Origin: Agilicoccus flavus
GTDB taxonomy: Bacteria > Actinomycetota > Actinomycetes > Actinomycetales > Dermatophilaceae
Direction: 5' to 3'
NCBI RefSeq assembly: GCF_014857905.1
Contig: NZ_JACYXE010000007.1
Span: 186,001 to 250,000, forward strand
Length of the DNA: 64,000 nt
Shown here one piece after another: positions 52,965-60,983 of this stretch. The notes under the pieces are model-generated. The model was given only the letters and a program-made list of their open reading frames with translations. It was not told where the DNA came from and searched no databases. A program made the position numbers and the translations under genes. Numbering within the stretch: the first letter of the stretch is position 1; every line of letters begins with the position of its first letter.

Positions 52965-53701
52965 TGGCCGGCCCCGGCGAGGCGGGCCGACTCGCCGCCG
53001 GCGGGGTCGCCGGGGCCGCGCGCCTCGCGGCGGCCGGCGCCGACGCGATGCGCACCGCCCTCACCCCCGTCGTCCAGGAGTCGACCCCGAGCATGATCGC
53101 CCGCCGCGTGCGGGAGGCCATCGGCGACGGCGAGTTCGCCCCCGGCGCCCAGCTCGGCGAGGCCGACCTCGCCAAGCGCCTCGGCGTGAGCCGCGGCCCC
53201 CTGCGCGAGGGCCTGCAGCGGCTCACGCAGGAGGGGCTGCTCATCTCCCTCCGCAACCGGGGGCTGTTCGTCGTCGAGATGAACCCCGCCAACGTCGCCG
53301 ACATGTACCTCGCCCGCGAGGCGGTGGAGCGCGCGGCGGCCGCTCAGGTGCACCGGCGCGGCCCGGAGGAGGCCGCCGCGGTGCTCCTCGAGGTCGTCGC
53401 GCGGATGCGGGCGGCCGCCGACGCCGGGCGGGCGGGCGAGGTGGGCGAGGTCGACATCGCGTTCCACGAGGCGCTCGTCGCGCTGGCCCGCAGCGCGCGC
53501 CTCAGCCGCACCCACGAGACCCTCATCACCGAGACCCGCATGTGCATCCACGCCCTCGAGCGGGCGTACGAGTCGCTCGACGAGCGCGTCGCCGAGCACG
53601 AGGCCATCGCGCGCTCGTTCCTCGCCGGCGACGCGCAGGCGACCGACCGCCTCGTCGTCGAGCACATGCGCGACGCCGTACGGCGCCTCACCGCCGCCTG
53701 A
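52964..53701 (+). CDS. GntR-family regulator, FadR subfamily (FCD domain)
   Basis: A 245-residue repressor. After about 40 Ala/Gly-rich residues comes the winged HTH (MIARRVREAIGDGEFAPGAQL, DLAKRLGVSRGPLREGLQRLTQEGLL), then an FCD effector domain with likely metal-binding histidines in DIAFHEALVALA, AEHEAIARSFLAGD and VEHMRDAVRRL. Such proteins bind organic acids or amino-acid derivatives. Its operon starts at an ATTGTCGACAAT palindrome that fits the subfamily's TNGT/ACNA rule, and the same site recurs at three other promoters in the cluster, so it is the likely local regulator. ATG 52964 overlaps the previous stop (TGATG). Confidence 0.93.
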   Translation: MAGPGEAGRLAAGGVAGAARLAAAGADAMRTALTPVVQESTPSMIARRVREAIGDGEFAPGAQLGEADLAKRLGVSRGPLREGLQRLTQEGLLISLRNRGLFVVEMNPANVADMYLAREAVERAAAAQVHRRGPEEAAAVLLEVVARMRAAADAGRAGEVGEVDIAFHEALVALARSARLSRTHETLITETRMCIHALERAYESLDERVAEHEAIARSFLAGDAQATDRLVVEHMRDAVRRLTAA

Positions 53702-53742
53702 ACCGTTCTCGGCCGGGGACGACGGGCCGTCGGACCGAACGG

Positions 53743-55032
53743 TCAGGTGAGCAGGCGCAGGGCCGCGAGGGTGTAGGCCCGCGCGGCGACGAGGAGCTCC
53801 TGCACGCCCACCGACTCGTCGGGCCGGTGGGCCTGGTCGTTGACCGAGCCCGGGCCGAGGACGACCACCGGGGCGCCGGTCTCGCGGGCGACGAACCCGC
53901 CGTCGCACGCGGCCGTCCAGCCCGACAGCGGCAGGCCGGGCCCGCCCGCGTCCGCGAGGGCCGCGTCGGTGACCACGACGAACGCCGAGTCGGGGGCGCT
54001 CGCGAAGCCCGGCATGTCCATCGTCATCTCGACGTGCACGTCGAGGCCGCGGGCGGCCAGGTCGAGGCCGTCGACGCGTTCGCGCACCCCCGCCAGCACC
54101 CGGTCCGGGTCCTCGCCGGGCATGAGGCGGCGGTCGAGGCCGATGCGGCACGACGCCGGGACCGTCGAGATGCCCTGCCCCCCGGCGATGAGGCCCGCGT
54201 TGAACGTCGGGACCCCGACGAGACCGCCGAGCTCGCGCGGTCCCTGCGCGAACTCGCGGTGCCAGCGGTCGATCTCGGCGACGACGAGCGCCGCGCCGGT
54301 GACGGCGTTCCGGCCGTCGTCGGGGTTGCCCGAGTGGGCCGCGACGCCGGTCACTGTGATCTCGAGATAGGAGTCGCCGCGGGCGGCGATGATCGTCTGC
54401 AGCTCGGTCGGCTCGGCGACGATGCATCCCGCGTACGCCGGCGCGGCGCCCCCCGCGTCCGGGTTCGCGTCGGCACCGCGTCGGGCGTGGTCGCCGATCC
54501 AGGCGCGGATGCCGAGGCCGGTCTCCTCCTCGTCGACGGCGGCGAGCAGCTCGACGGGGCCCGACAGGGGGACCCCGGCGCGGCGCAGCGCACTCATCGC
54601 GACGACGCACGCCGCGAGGCCGCCCTTCATGTCGGTCGCGCCGCGCCCGTGGACGCGGCCGTCGACCAGGTCGCCCCCGAAGGGGTCACGGGTCCACTCG
54701 TCGCCGACCGGGACCACGTCGGTGTGGCCCAGGAGCAGGAGGCCGGGCCCGTCGGCGCCGGGCAGCCTCGCGGTGACGTTGGCCCGCCCCGGCGCGACCT
54801 CGTCCTCGCGCACCTCGAGGCCGTGTTCGGCGCAGATCGCCGCGAGCTCCGCGACCGTCGCCGCCTCCTGCCCGGGCGGGTTCTCGCCGGGGCATCGCAC
54901 GAGGCGTCGGGTCAGCTCGACGACCTCGTCGACCGTGACGAGGTCGAGGACCGCCCGCTCCTCGGCGGTGATGCCGTGGCCGGGACCCGTGGCGGCGGAG
55001 CCGGGGCCGCGGGGCTCGCCCGCCGGCGTCAC
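53743..55032 (-). CDS. M20-family deacylase/deacetylase (ArgE/DapE type)
   Basis: A 429-residue dinuclear metal amidohydrolase. Ligands are visible: His in LLLGHTDVVP, Asp in GRGATDMKGGLAA, Glu pair in AAVDEEETGLG, and the C-terminal histidine in VNDQAHRPDES; the lid/dimerisation domain includes VTGVAAHSGNPDDGRNA. M20 enzymes remove acetyl, succinyl or carbamoyl groups from amino acids. In this cluster it could remove the acetyl group from an N-acetyl-diamino acid, the step done by the unrelated DoeB/EutE in known ectoine pathways. GTG 55030-55032 starts one base after the aminotransferase stop. Confidence 0.9.
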   Translation of the reverse strand: MTPAGEPRGPGSAATGPGHGITAEERAVLDLVTVDEVVELTRRLVRCPGENPPGQEAATVAELAAICAEHGLEVREDEVAPGRANVTARLPGADGPGLLLLGHTDVVPVGDEWTRDPFGGDLVDGRVHGRGATDMKGGLAACVVAMSALRRAGVPLSGPVELLAAVDEEETGLGIRAWIGDHARRGADANPDAGGAAPAYAGCIVAEPTELQTIIAARGDSYLEITVTGVAAHSGNPDDGRNAVTGAALVVAEIDRWHREFAQGPRELGGLVGVPTFNAGLIAGGQGISTVPASCRIGLDRRLMPGEDPDRVLAGVRERVDGLDLAARGLDVHVEMTMDMPGFASAPDSAFVVVTDAALADAGGPGLPLSGWTAACDGGFVARETGAPVVVLGPGSVNDQAHRPDESVGVQELLVAARAYTLAALRLLT

Positions 55033-55033
55033 C

Positions 55034-56242
55034 TCAGGCCCCCTCGAGGACGTCGACGGCGCGGCGCAGGCGGGCGACTCCCTCGCGGATCCGCTCCGGG
55101 GTGGAGGAGGCGAAGCACAGCCGCAGCGCGTTCGGGAACCGCCCCTCCGGCGAGAAGGCGTTCCCCGGGATGTAGGCGACGCCCTCGTCGAGCGCGATCT
55201 CGAACAGGGCCTGCGTGTCGACGGCCCGTTCGAAGGTCACCCAGAGGAAGAAGCCGCCCTGCGGGTCGGTCCAGTGGGCGAGCCCGTCGAAGTGCTCGGT
55301 GAGGGCCGCCTGCATCGCCTCCTTGCGCAGCCGGTACTGCTCACGCTGGGTGAGCAGGTGATCGTCGAGGTAGCCCTCGCGCAGGAACGCGGCGAGGAGG
55401 CGCTGCGCGGGCAGGTTCGTGCACGTGTCCATCGCCTGCTTGGCGGCGATGAGCAGCCGCTGCAGGCTCGGGTCGGCGTCGACCCAGCCCACGCGCAGGC
55501 CGGGCGCGACGATCTTGCTGAACGTGCGCACGGAGTACACGAGGGGGTCGCCGTCGGCGAGCTCGTGCAGCGTGGGGATGTCGTCGCCGGCGAAACGGAG
55601 CATCCCGTACGGGTCGTCGTCGATGAGGACGCTGCCCCACTCCCGGGCGAGCCCGAGCAGGTCGCGGCGCCGCGGCAACGACATCGTCACGCCCGAGGGG
55701 TTCTGGAACGTGGGGATCGTGTAGATGATCTTCGGGGCGCGCCCGGCCCGCTGGACCGCCTCGCGCAGGGCGTCGATGTCCATGCCGTCGTCGTCGACGG
55801 GCACCTCGAGCAGCTCCGCCTGGTAGGACAGGGCGGTCGCGGTGCCGTTCGTGTACGTGGGGGACTCGACGGCGACGAGGTCGCCCGGGTCGAGGAAGAT
55901 CTTGTACGCGAGGTCGAGGCCCTGCATGCCGCCCGAGGTGATCGTCAACCGCTCCGGCGTCGTCGCGTCGCTCGTCCCCTCCAGGGCGTGCAGGAGCGCC
56001 TGCCGCATGGCCGGGTCCCCCTCGGTGGCGGCGTAGTCGAACGCGTCGGGGGCCGCCTCGCCGATCGCCTCCACGCCCACGTGGGCGAGGATCTTCGTCG
56101 GGATCGCCTCGGGCGCGGGGCTGCCCATGGCGAAGCGGACGATGTCGTGCGTCTTGCTCGCGAGCAGCGCCGTGGAGGAGTCGATGACCGACCCCACGAG
56201 CGAGTCGGCGCGGCGGGCGAGGGGCAGGGGTCCGGCGGTCAT
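55034..56242 (-). CDS. Class I/II PLP-dependent aminotransferase (2-aminoadipate/LysN-like)
   Basis: A 402-residue fold-type I enzyme with no DNA-binding domain. ITSGGMQGLDLAYKIFLDPGD, TFQNPSGVTMSLPRR, DDPYGMLRF and SVRTFSKIVAPGLRVGW (Schiff-base lysine) are seen. It resembles LysN and the catalytic half of MocR regulators such as EnuR, which control ectoine genes in proteobacteria. ATG 56240-56242 follows AAAGGA. It lies between the M24 and M20 genes in one minus-strand operon. Confidence 0.92.
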   Translation of the reverse strand: MTAGPLPLARRADSLVGSVIDSSTALLASKTHDIVRFAMGSPAPEAIPTKILAHVGVEAIGEAAPDAFDYAATEGDPAMRQALLHALEGTSDATTPERLTITSGGMQGLDLAYKIFLDPGDLVAVESPTYTNGTATALSYQAELLEVPVDDDGMDIDALREAVQRAGRAPKIIYTIPTFQNPSGVTMSLPRRRDLLGLAREWGSVLIDDDPYGMLRFAGDDIPTLHELADGDPLVYSVRTFSKIVAPGLRVGWVDADPSLQRLLIAAKQAMDTCTNLPAQRLLAAFLREGYLDDHLLTQREQYRLRKEAMQAALTEHFDGLAHWTDPQGGFFLWVTFERAVDTQALFEIALDEGVAYIPGNAFSPEGRFPNALRLCFASSTPERIREGVARLRRAVDVLEGA

Positions 56243-56342
56243 CGACAGATCCTTTCGACGGTGGTTCTCGGTCGGTCGCCGAGGGCGGCGGGTGAGGTCG
56301 GGGAGACCGGGGGAGCCAGGGTGGCCGGCGAGGTCGGCGACG

Positions 56343-57554
56343 TCATGGCGTCACGGTGAGGGTCTGGGGGAGGTCGATGAGGCGCTCGGCGGCGCCGTCG
56401 CCGATGAGGACCGGCTCGGACAGCTCGTAGCCCCAGTCGTCCATCCACATGCCGAGGATGACGTGGAAGGCCATGCCGGTCCGCAGCACCGTCGTCTCCT
56501 CGGCGCGCAGGCTCACGGTGTGCTCGCCCCAGTCGGGCGGGAACCCGATGCCGATGGAGTAGCCGATGCGGGACTCCTTGCTCAGGCCGTGCCGCGCGAG
56601 CACCCGGGTGAACGCGGCGTGGACCTCGTCCACCGGCGTGCCGGGGCGCATCGCGTCGAGGGTGACGCCCACGGCCTCCTCGATGGCGTCGGCGCAGTGG
56701 GCCAGCGGCGCGGACGGCGGGCCGAGGCTCACGGTCCGGGCGATGGGGGCGTGGTAGCGCTGGTAGCAGCCGGCCAGCTCGAGGGTCGTCGCCTCGCCGC
56801 GGACGAACTCGACGTCGCTCCACGTCAGGTGGGGTGTCCCGGCGCGCTTGCCCGTGGGCAGCATCGGCACGATGGCCGGGTAGTCGCCCCCGGCCTCCGC
56901 GGTGCCCACGGCCTGCGCGTGCTGGATGTCGGCGACGACGTCGCACTGCCGGCGCCCCGGCCGGAGCGCCTCGATCGCGCGCGTCATCACCTGCGTGGCG
57001 ATGCGCCCGGCGACCCGCATCTTGTCGGCCTCGGCCGGGGACTTCACGAGGCGCACCCAGTTGACGAGCTCGTGGGCGTCGACGAGGGTCGCCCGCTGCA
57101 GGCGGCGGTGCAGGGCGAGGAACCCGCGCGGGGAGAAGTAGTGGGCGTCGGTCTCGGCGGCGACGATCGAGTCGTGCGTGTCGGGCAGCAGCCCGAGTTC
57201 CTGGGCGCGGTCGGCGATCCAGTCGTAGGGGTGGATGTCGGTGCGGTGGATGTAGCTCTCGGGGTAGAAGTGCGCCCGGTCGCTCGCGAGGTCGGTCGTG
57301 TGGATCGTGCCGTGCATGTCCATGGGTCGCCCGAACAGGTGCGGCAGCCCGCTCGCCGGGACGATGAGGCACTGCGGCACGTAGAACGACCACGCGTTGT
57401 ACCCGGTGAGGTAGTACAGGTTGGCCGGGTCGACGACGACGAGGGAGGCCAGGCCGCGGCGGGCCATCTCCTCCTGGACCCGCCGGAGGCGGTCGTCGAG
57501 CTCCGCCTGCGAGAACGGGCGCGGCAGGGCCGAGGCGGGGGTGGGGTCGGTCAT
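56343..57554 (-). CDS. M24-family hydrolase resembling ectoine hydrolase DoeA/EutD
   Basis: A 403-residue pita-bread protein, close to the length of DoeA. The N-terminal creatinase-like domain reads NLYYLTGYNAWSFYVPQC and GRPMDMHGTIHT, which resembles DoeA/EutD as I recall them. In the C-terminal domain, where M24 aminopeptidases have metal-binding aspartates, the sequence is ELAGCYQRYHAPIARTV, so the ligands are replaced as in the metal-independent creatinase/ectoine-hydrolase branch. EEAVGVTLDAMRPGTPVDEV and YSIGIGFPPDWGEH follow. DoeA opens the ectoine ring to N-acetyl-2,4-diaminobutyrate. The ATG at 57552-57554 overlaps the stop of the EutA-like gene. An Xaa-Pro peptidase or another cyclic-amidine hydrolase is the alternative. 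Confidence 0.82.
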   Translation of the reverse strand: MTDPTPASALPRPFSQAELDDRLRRVQEEMARRGLASLVVVDPANLYYLTGYNAWSFYVPQCLIVPASGLPHLFGRPMDMHGTIHTTDLASDRAHFYPESYIHRTDIHPYDWIADRAQELGLLPDTHDSIVAAETDAHYFSPRGFLALHRRLQRATLVDAHELVNWVRLVKSPAEADKMRVAGRIATQVMTRAIEALRPGRRQCDVVADIQHAQAVGTAEAGGDYPAIVPMLPTGKRAGTPHLTWSDVEFVRGEATTLELAGCYQRYHAPIARTVSLGPPSAPLAHCADAIEEAVGVTLDAMRPGTPVDEVHAAFTRVLARHGLSKESRIGYSIGIGFPPDWGEHTVSLRAEETTVLRTGMAFHVILGMWMDDWGYELSEPVLIGDGAAERLIDLPQTLTVTP

Positions 57555-58426
57555 CGCTGGTCTCCCGTCGTCGGCGGATGAGCACGGTCGGTCCCCTCGA
57601 GCCTCTCGCACGGCTCCTTCGACGCGGCGACAGGGGCGGCGACGGAGGTGGTCGTCGGGGCCGACGCCACCTCCCCCGCGTCGGCCTCGAGGAGCCGCTG
57701 GCCGGGGCCCACCGCGCGAAGGCCGATGCGGCGCACGGCCGCCCACATCGTCACCTGGTTCGCGGTGAGGACCGCGACGCCCGTCTCGGCCTCGAGGTCG
57801 ACGATCGCGTCGTACGTGAGCAGGTTGGTGCACGACACGACGACGGCGTCGACCGCGTCGGCGCCGTCCCTGCCCGCGGCGGCGAGGGTGGAGCGCACGA
57901 GCGCGCGCGTCGCCTCGAGCGGCAGGGCCCAGATGTGCCCGGCGAGGCCGAGGTGGGCCGACGCGACGACCTCGACGCCGGCCTCACGCAGGAAGTCGCC
58001 CAGGGCGCGGGTGACGGGTCGGTCGTACGGGGTGCACACGGCGACGCGGCGGGCCCCCAGGAGCGCGATCGCCTCGAGGAGGGCGCCGCTCGTCGTCACG
58101 GTCCGCGGGGCGCCGGCGGCGAGCAGGGCGGCGGCGAGCGCCCGCTCGCCCGCGACGCCCGCGACGAAGCTGCCCGAGGTGCAGGCGTAGCCGACGAGCA
58201 GGGGGTCGACGGCGAGGAGGTTGCGGACGCAGGCCGCGACGTCGGCGTGGTCGGCGACCGCCCGCGCCTGCTCGAGGGTGACGGGGACGGGCGTGAAGGG
58301 CGTGCGCGTGAGGTGCAGGGTGACCTCGGGGGGAGCCCAGCGCCACATCTCGCGATCGAGCGCGAAGTCGTACGGCACGACGAAGCCGACGCCTGCTGCG
58401 CCGTCGGCGCGGGTCGCGGTCTCCAC
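57551..58426 (-). CDS. EutA/maleate isomerase-like (Asp/Glu racemase superfamily) protein 2
   Basis: A 291-residue paralogue of the 52233 gene with both catalytic cysteines: C82 in GYACTSGSFVAG and C199 in VVSCTNLLTYD. VGFVVPYDFALDREMW and VAVLTANQVTMWAAVRRIG are family motifs. The last 45 residues are low complexity. Two-cysteine members include maleate cis-trans isomerase and EutA. The GTG at 58424-58426 has AGGA seven bases upstream; the longer frame starts inside the operator. First gene of the minus-strand operon EutA2-M24-aminotransferase-M20, read from the operator at 58452. Confidence 0.85.
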   Translation of the reverse strand: METATRADGAAGVGFVVPYDFALDREMWRWAPPEVTLHLTRTPFTPVPVTLEQARAVADHADVAACVRNLLAVDPLLVGYACTSGSFVAGVAGERALAAALLAAGAPRTVTTSGALLEAIALLGARRVAVCTPYDRPVTRALGDFLREAGVEVVASAHLGLAGHIWALPLEATRALVRSTLAAAGRDGADAVDAVVVSCTNLLTYDAIVDLEAETGVAVLTANQVTMWAAVRRIGLRAVGPGQRLLEADAGEVASAPTTTSVAAPVAASKEPCERLEGTDRAHPPTTGDQR

Positions 58427-58451
58427 CTGGTCATCCTGCCCCGGTCCCGGG

Positions 58452-58485
58452 ATTGTTGACAATCAGAACAGGCCGTTCCTAGGTT
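58452..58485. promoter_or_regulatory. GntR-type operator 4 over the -35 of a divergent promoter
   Basis: ATTGTTGACAAT (58452-58463) differs in one base from the other three operators. It contains TTGACA (58456-58461), a perfect -35, followed by 18 bp and TAGGTT (58480-58485), six bases before the GTG of the dehydrogenase at 58492. A bound repressor would cover the -35. It is 25 bp from the divergent EutA-like start, so it can control both operons. Confidence 0.8.
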
Positions 58486-58491
58486 GCAGAG

Positions 58492-59472
58492 GTGAACCCG
58501 CGCCCCGTCGTCACCGTCCTGTGCGAGCCCGCCGACGACCACCCGGCCCACCTGGAGGAGCTCGCGGGCCGCCTCGAGTTCCGGTTCGTCGACCGGGCCG
58601 GCCTGGGCGACGCGCTCCCCGGCGCCGACGCCCTGTTCCTGTGGGACTTCTTCTCCGACGCCCTCGCCGACCACTGGGACCGGTGCGACCGGCTCCGGTG
58701 GATCCACGTCGCCGCGGCCGGCGTCGACAAGCTGTACTTCGACGAGCTGCGCGCGAGCGACATCACGGTCACCAACGCGCACGGCATCTTCGACCGCCCC
58801 ATCGCCGAGTTCGTCCTCGCGTCGGTCTTCGCCCACGGCAAGCGGCTGCACGAGACGTGGGACCTGCAGACTCGCCGCGAGTGGGTCCACCGCGAGACCG
58901 GGACCCTGACGGGCCGGACGGCCCTGGTCGTCGGCACCGGCGGCATCGGCCGCGAGATCGCGCGGCTGCTGCGCGCGGCCGGGCTGCGCGTCCGGGGAGC
59001 GGGCCGGACCGCGCGGACCGGCGACCCGGACTTCGGCGACGTCGTGCCGAGCGCCGAGCTGGCCGCGCACGTCGGGGACGTCGACTACCTCGTCAACGCC
59101 GCCCCGCTCACCCCGGCCACGACGGGCCTCGTCGACGACGCGGTGCTGCGGGCGCTGCCGGCCCGTGCGCACCTCGTCAACATCGGGCGCGGCCCCACCG
59201 TCGTCGAGGCCGACCTGCTCGCCGCCCTCGACCGCGGCGGTCTCGACGGCGCGAGCCTCGACGTCGTCCAGACCGAGCCGCTGCCGGCGGACTCGCCGCT
59301 GTGGTCCGCGCCCGGCGTCGTCATCTCCCCCCACATGTCGGGTGACGTCGTGGGGTGGAAGGACGCGCTCGCCCGGCAGTTCGTCGCCAACGCCCGGGCG
59401 TGGCTCGCGGGGGAGCCGCTCGCGAACGTCGTCGACAACGCCCGGGGTTACGTGCCCTCGCGGGTCGGGTAG
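58492..59472 (+). CDS. D-2-hydroxyacid dehydrogenase family protein
   Basis: A 326-residue NAD(P)-dependent enzyme. The Rossmann loop is ALVVGTGGIGREIARLL; catalytic residues are Arg in VNIGRGPTVVEADLL, Glu in VVQTEPLP and His in ISPHMSGD. It interconverts a 2-keto acid and a D-2-hydroxy acid. The GTG at 58492 is placed six bases after the -10 TAGGTT, so the mRNA is probably leaderless. First of a plus-strand unit with amidase and DUF3830 genes. Confidence 0.92.
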   Translation: MNPRPVVTVLCEPADDHPAHLEELAGRLEFRFVDRAGLGDALPGADALFLWDFFSDALADHWDRCDRLRWIHVAAAGVDKLYFDELRASDITVTNAHGIFDRPIAEFVLASVFAHGKRLHETWDLQTRREWVHRETGTLTGRTALVVGTGGIGREIARLLRAAGLRVRGAGRTARTGDPDFGDVVPSAELAAHVGDVDYLVNAAPLTPATTGLVDDAVLRALPARAHLVNIGRGPTVVEADLLAALDRGGLDGASLDVVQTEPLPADSPLWSAPGVVISPHMSGDVVGWKDALARQFVANARAWLAGEPLANVVDNARGYVPSRVG

Positions 59473-59511
59473 TACGACCCCATCGTCACCCGCTCACCGG
59501 AGGTGCCCACC

Positions 59512-60936
59512 GTGTCCGACCACTCCCTTTCCCTCCTCGGCGCCGGCGAGCTCGTCGCCGGCTACGCCTCGGGCGAGTTCACGCCCGTCGACGCCACGCG
59601 CGCCGCCCTCGACGCGATCGAGGACCTGAACGGCACCGTCAATGCCGTGCTCTTCACCGACCCCGAGGGGGCGCTCGCCGCGGCGCACGAGTCGGCCCGG
59701 CGCTGGGCGAGCGGGCAGACCCTCGGCCCGGCCGACGGCGTCCCCGCGACGATCAAGGACATGCTCCTCACGACGGGGTGGCCCACGCTGCGCGGGTCGA
59801 GCCTCGTCGACGACGCCGGCCCGTGGGACGTCGACGCGCCCACCGTGGCGCGGCTGCGCGAGTCCGGGTCGATCTTCCTCGGCAAGACGACGACCCCGGA
59901 GTTCGCTTGGAAGGGCGTCACCGACTCGATCCGGCACGGCGTCACGGGCAACCCGTGGGGCGCCCACCTGACCGCCGGCGGGTCGAGCGGCGGGTCGGCG
60001 ACGGCGGTCGGGCTCGGCATGGGCGCGTGGTCGGTGGGCACCGACGGCGGCGGCTCGGTGCGCATCCCCGCGTCGTTCACCGGCACGGTCGCGCTGAAGC
60101 CGACGTACGGGCGCGTCCCGATCTTCCCGCCGAGCGCCTACGGGACCCTGTCGCACGCCGGCCCGATGACGCGCAACGTCACCGACGCGGCGCTGCTGCT
60201 CGACATCCTCTCGGGGCCCGACGCGCGCGACTGGTCGGCGCTGCCCGCGCCGACGGGCTCGTTCGTCGACGGCCTCGACGCGGGCGTCGCGGGCCTGCGC
60301 ATCGGCTTCTCGCCCGACCTCGGGTACGGCCGCAACGACCCCGAGGTCGACGCCGCCGTGCGCGCCGCCGCCGCCCGCCTCGCCGAGCTCGGCGCGCACG
60401 TCGAGGAGGTGGGCCCGGCGCAGCTCGGCGGCTGGGGCGACCCCCTCGACGCCTTCCACCGGCTGTGGTTCCCCGCCGCGCGGCTCGTCGTCGGCGCGTT
60501 CGGCTCGGACGCGCTCGAGCGCATCGACCCCGGTCTCGCCGAGGGGATCCGCACGTACGGCGAGTGCACCGCGGCCGAGTACCTCGAGGCGAACGCCGTG
60601 CGCATGGCGATGGGCTCGGCGATGGGCGTCTTCCACGAGACGTACGACGTCCTCATCACCCCGACGATGCCGATCCCGGCCTTCCCCGCCGGGCAGGCCG
60701 CCCCGGACGGGTGGCCGACGCCGCTGTGGTCGACGTGGACGCCGTACACGTACCCGTTCAACATGACCCAGCAGCCGGCGCTGTCGCTGCCGTGCGGCCT
60801 CACCGCCGACGAGCGGCCCATCGGGCTGCAGGTCGTCGGGCCGCGCCACGGCGACGCGCTCGTGCTGCGCGTCGGGCGCGCCTATGAGGCCGCCACCGAC
60901 TGGCACCGCCACCTGCCCGCGCTGCTCCGCCGCTGA
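59512..60936 (+). CDS. Amidase (amidase signature family)
   Basis: A 474-residue Ser-cisSer-Lys amidase. The catalytic lysine lies in PATIKDMLLT, the cis-serine in TAGGSSGGSATAV, and the nucleophilic serine in GTDGGGSVRIPA. The C-terminal part (PFNMTQQPALSLPCG) is typical. It hydrolyses an amide; substrates range widely. I chose GTG 59512 over GTG 59503 because GGAGG at 59499-59503 sits eight bases upstream of it. Begins 39 bp after the dehydrogenase. Confidence 0.93.
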   Translation: MSDHSLSLLGAGELVAGYASGEFTPVDATRAALDAIEDLNGTVNAVLFTDPEGALAAAHESARRWASGQTLGPADGVPATIKDMLLTTGWPTLRGSSLVDDAGPWDVDAPTVARLRESGSIFLGKTTTPEFAWKGVTDSIRHGVTGNPWGAHLTAGGSSGGSATAVGLGMGAWSVGTDGGGSVRIPASFTGTVALKPTYGRVPIFPPSAYGTLSHAGPMTRNVTDAALLLDILSGPDARDWSALPAPTGSFVDGLDAGVAGLRIGFSPDLGYGRNDPEVDAAVRAAAARLAELGAHVEEVGPAQLGGWGDPLDAFHRLWFPAARLVVGAFGSDALERIDPGLAEGIRTYGECTAAEYLEANAVRMAMGSAMGVFHETYDVLITPTMPIPAFPAGQAAPDGWPTPLWSTWTPYTYPFNMTQQPALSLPCGLTADERPIGLQVVGPRHGDALVLRVGRAYEAATDWHRHLPALLRR

Positions 60937-60983
60937 CCTGCGGGATCGAGACCCGCCTTCCCTGACCCCTGCGAGGAGCATCC

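Noticed and set aside
53743-55032. M20 enzyme considered as DoeB/EutE
   Set aside because: DoeB belongs to the AstE/AspA fold; the metal-ligand motifs here are clearly M20, so at most it is a functional substitute.
55034-56242. Aminotransferase considered as a MocR/EnuR regulator
   Set aside because: It begins directly with the aminotransferase fold and lacks the N-terminal winged HTH, so it is an enzyme; the regulator is the separate FCD GntR protein.
59424-59440. Operator-like GTCGTCGACAACG inside the hydroxyacid dehydrogenase gene
   Set aside because: Only part of the palindrome matches and it lies within coding sequence (VVDNA codons), far from any promoter.
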